Shown here one piece after another: positions 63,960 to 64,000 of a stretch of DNA of 64,000 bases (its first letter is position 1; the number at the start of each line of letters is the position of its first letter). The notes beneath the pieces are model-generated. The model saw only the letters and a program-made list of their open reading frames with translations, had not been told where the DNA came from and did no database searches. A program made the position numbers and the translations under genes. Source of the stretch: JANMJD01 sp963847945 (lineage in GTDB: Bacteria; Actinomycetota; Acidimicrobiia; Acidimicrobiales; Ilumatobacteraceae); NCBI GenBank assembly GCA_963847945.1, contig CAWKBX010000012.1, positions 62,001 to 126,000 of the forward strand, given 5' to 3'.

Positions 63960-64000
63960 GAGCTCTCCTTCCCATCGGTTCCGCCGTCGATCGCCAGCAC

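Overview
The window is GC-rich, densely coded DNA in which GTG and TTG starts are common. An actinobacterium is likely. The actinobacterial-type SufC/SufS/SufU set, the HhH-GPD protein, Tat-exported proteins ending in a FVID-V-GYF motif and the many surface-glycan genes fit the Acidimicrobiia (Ilumatobacter-like), but that rank is inference. No rRNA, tRNA, phage, IS element or CRISPR array was seen.

Layout. 1-43 kb is a large cell-surface polysaccharide region. It holds at least 13 glycosyltransferases (GT2, GT4, GT-B and GT39-like), sugar-nucleotide enzymes (GalE, an RmlC-like epimerase, two other NAD-dependent epimerases), two acyltransferase-3 proteins, several methyltransferases and an ABC exporter (Wzm/Wzt at 32.3-34.4 kb). 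The Wzt carries a C-terminal cargo-binding-type domain. A minus-strand protein at 12.9-15.1 kb combines methyltransferase-like, kinase-like and coiled-coil parts in the order of WbdD, the chain-terminating and length-measuring protein of exporter-dependent O antigens. Together these suggest a polymer that is capped, measured and then exported.

Embedded in it, 15.5-26.4 kb is one tightly coupled forward operon: adenylating ligase, methyltransferase-like protein, free acyl carrier protein, GT-B protein, radical SAM/SPASM enzyme, single-module NRPS (C-A-T-TE), second radical SAM/SPASM enzyme and a GT2. This is the best candidate in the window for an undescribed system, possibly making an amino-acyl or peptidyl decoration for the glycan. 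Just upstream, 15.27-15.53 kb is a scar made only of gene ends from a diverged copy of the four-gene block at 27.6-31.6 kb.

From 43 kb onward the content is more ordinary: a possible small structured RNA with a 14-codon ORF, acyl-CoA dehydrogenase, a VapBC-like toxin-antitoxin pair, an Uma2-family protein, an MBL-fold hydrolase, an acyl-CoA synthetase, a glutamine cyclotransferase-like lipoprotein, three tandem degenerate GT2 paralogues interrupted by a desaturase, sufC-sufS-sufU, YbaK, pterin dehydratase, two Tat-secreted paralogues, a candidate Mn2+ (yybP-ykoY) riboswitch upstream of htpX, and a second sufC at the right edge.

Quality warning: at least ten genes, including conserved galE and sufS, are split by single-base frameshifts. 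This looks more like indel errors in the assembly than gene decay. Those genes are given below as whole spans with the approximate break noted.
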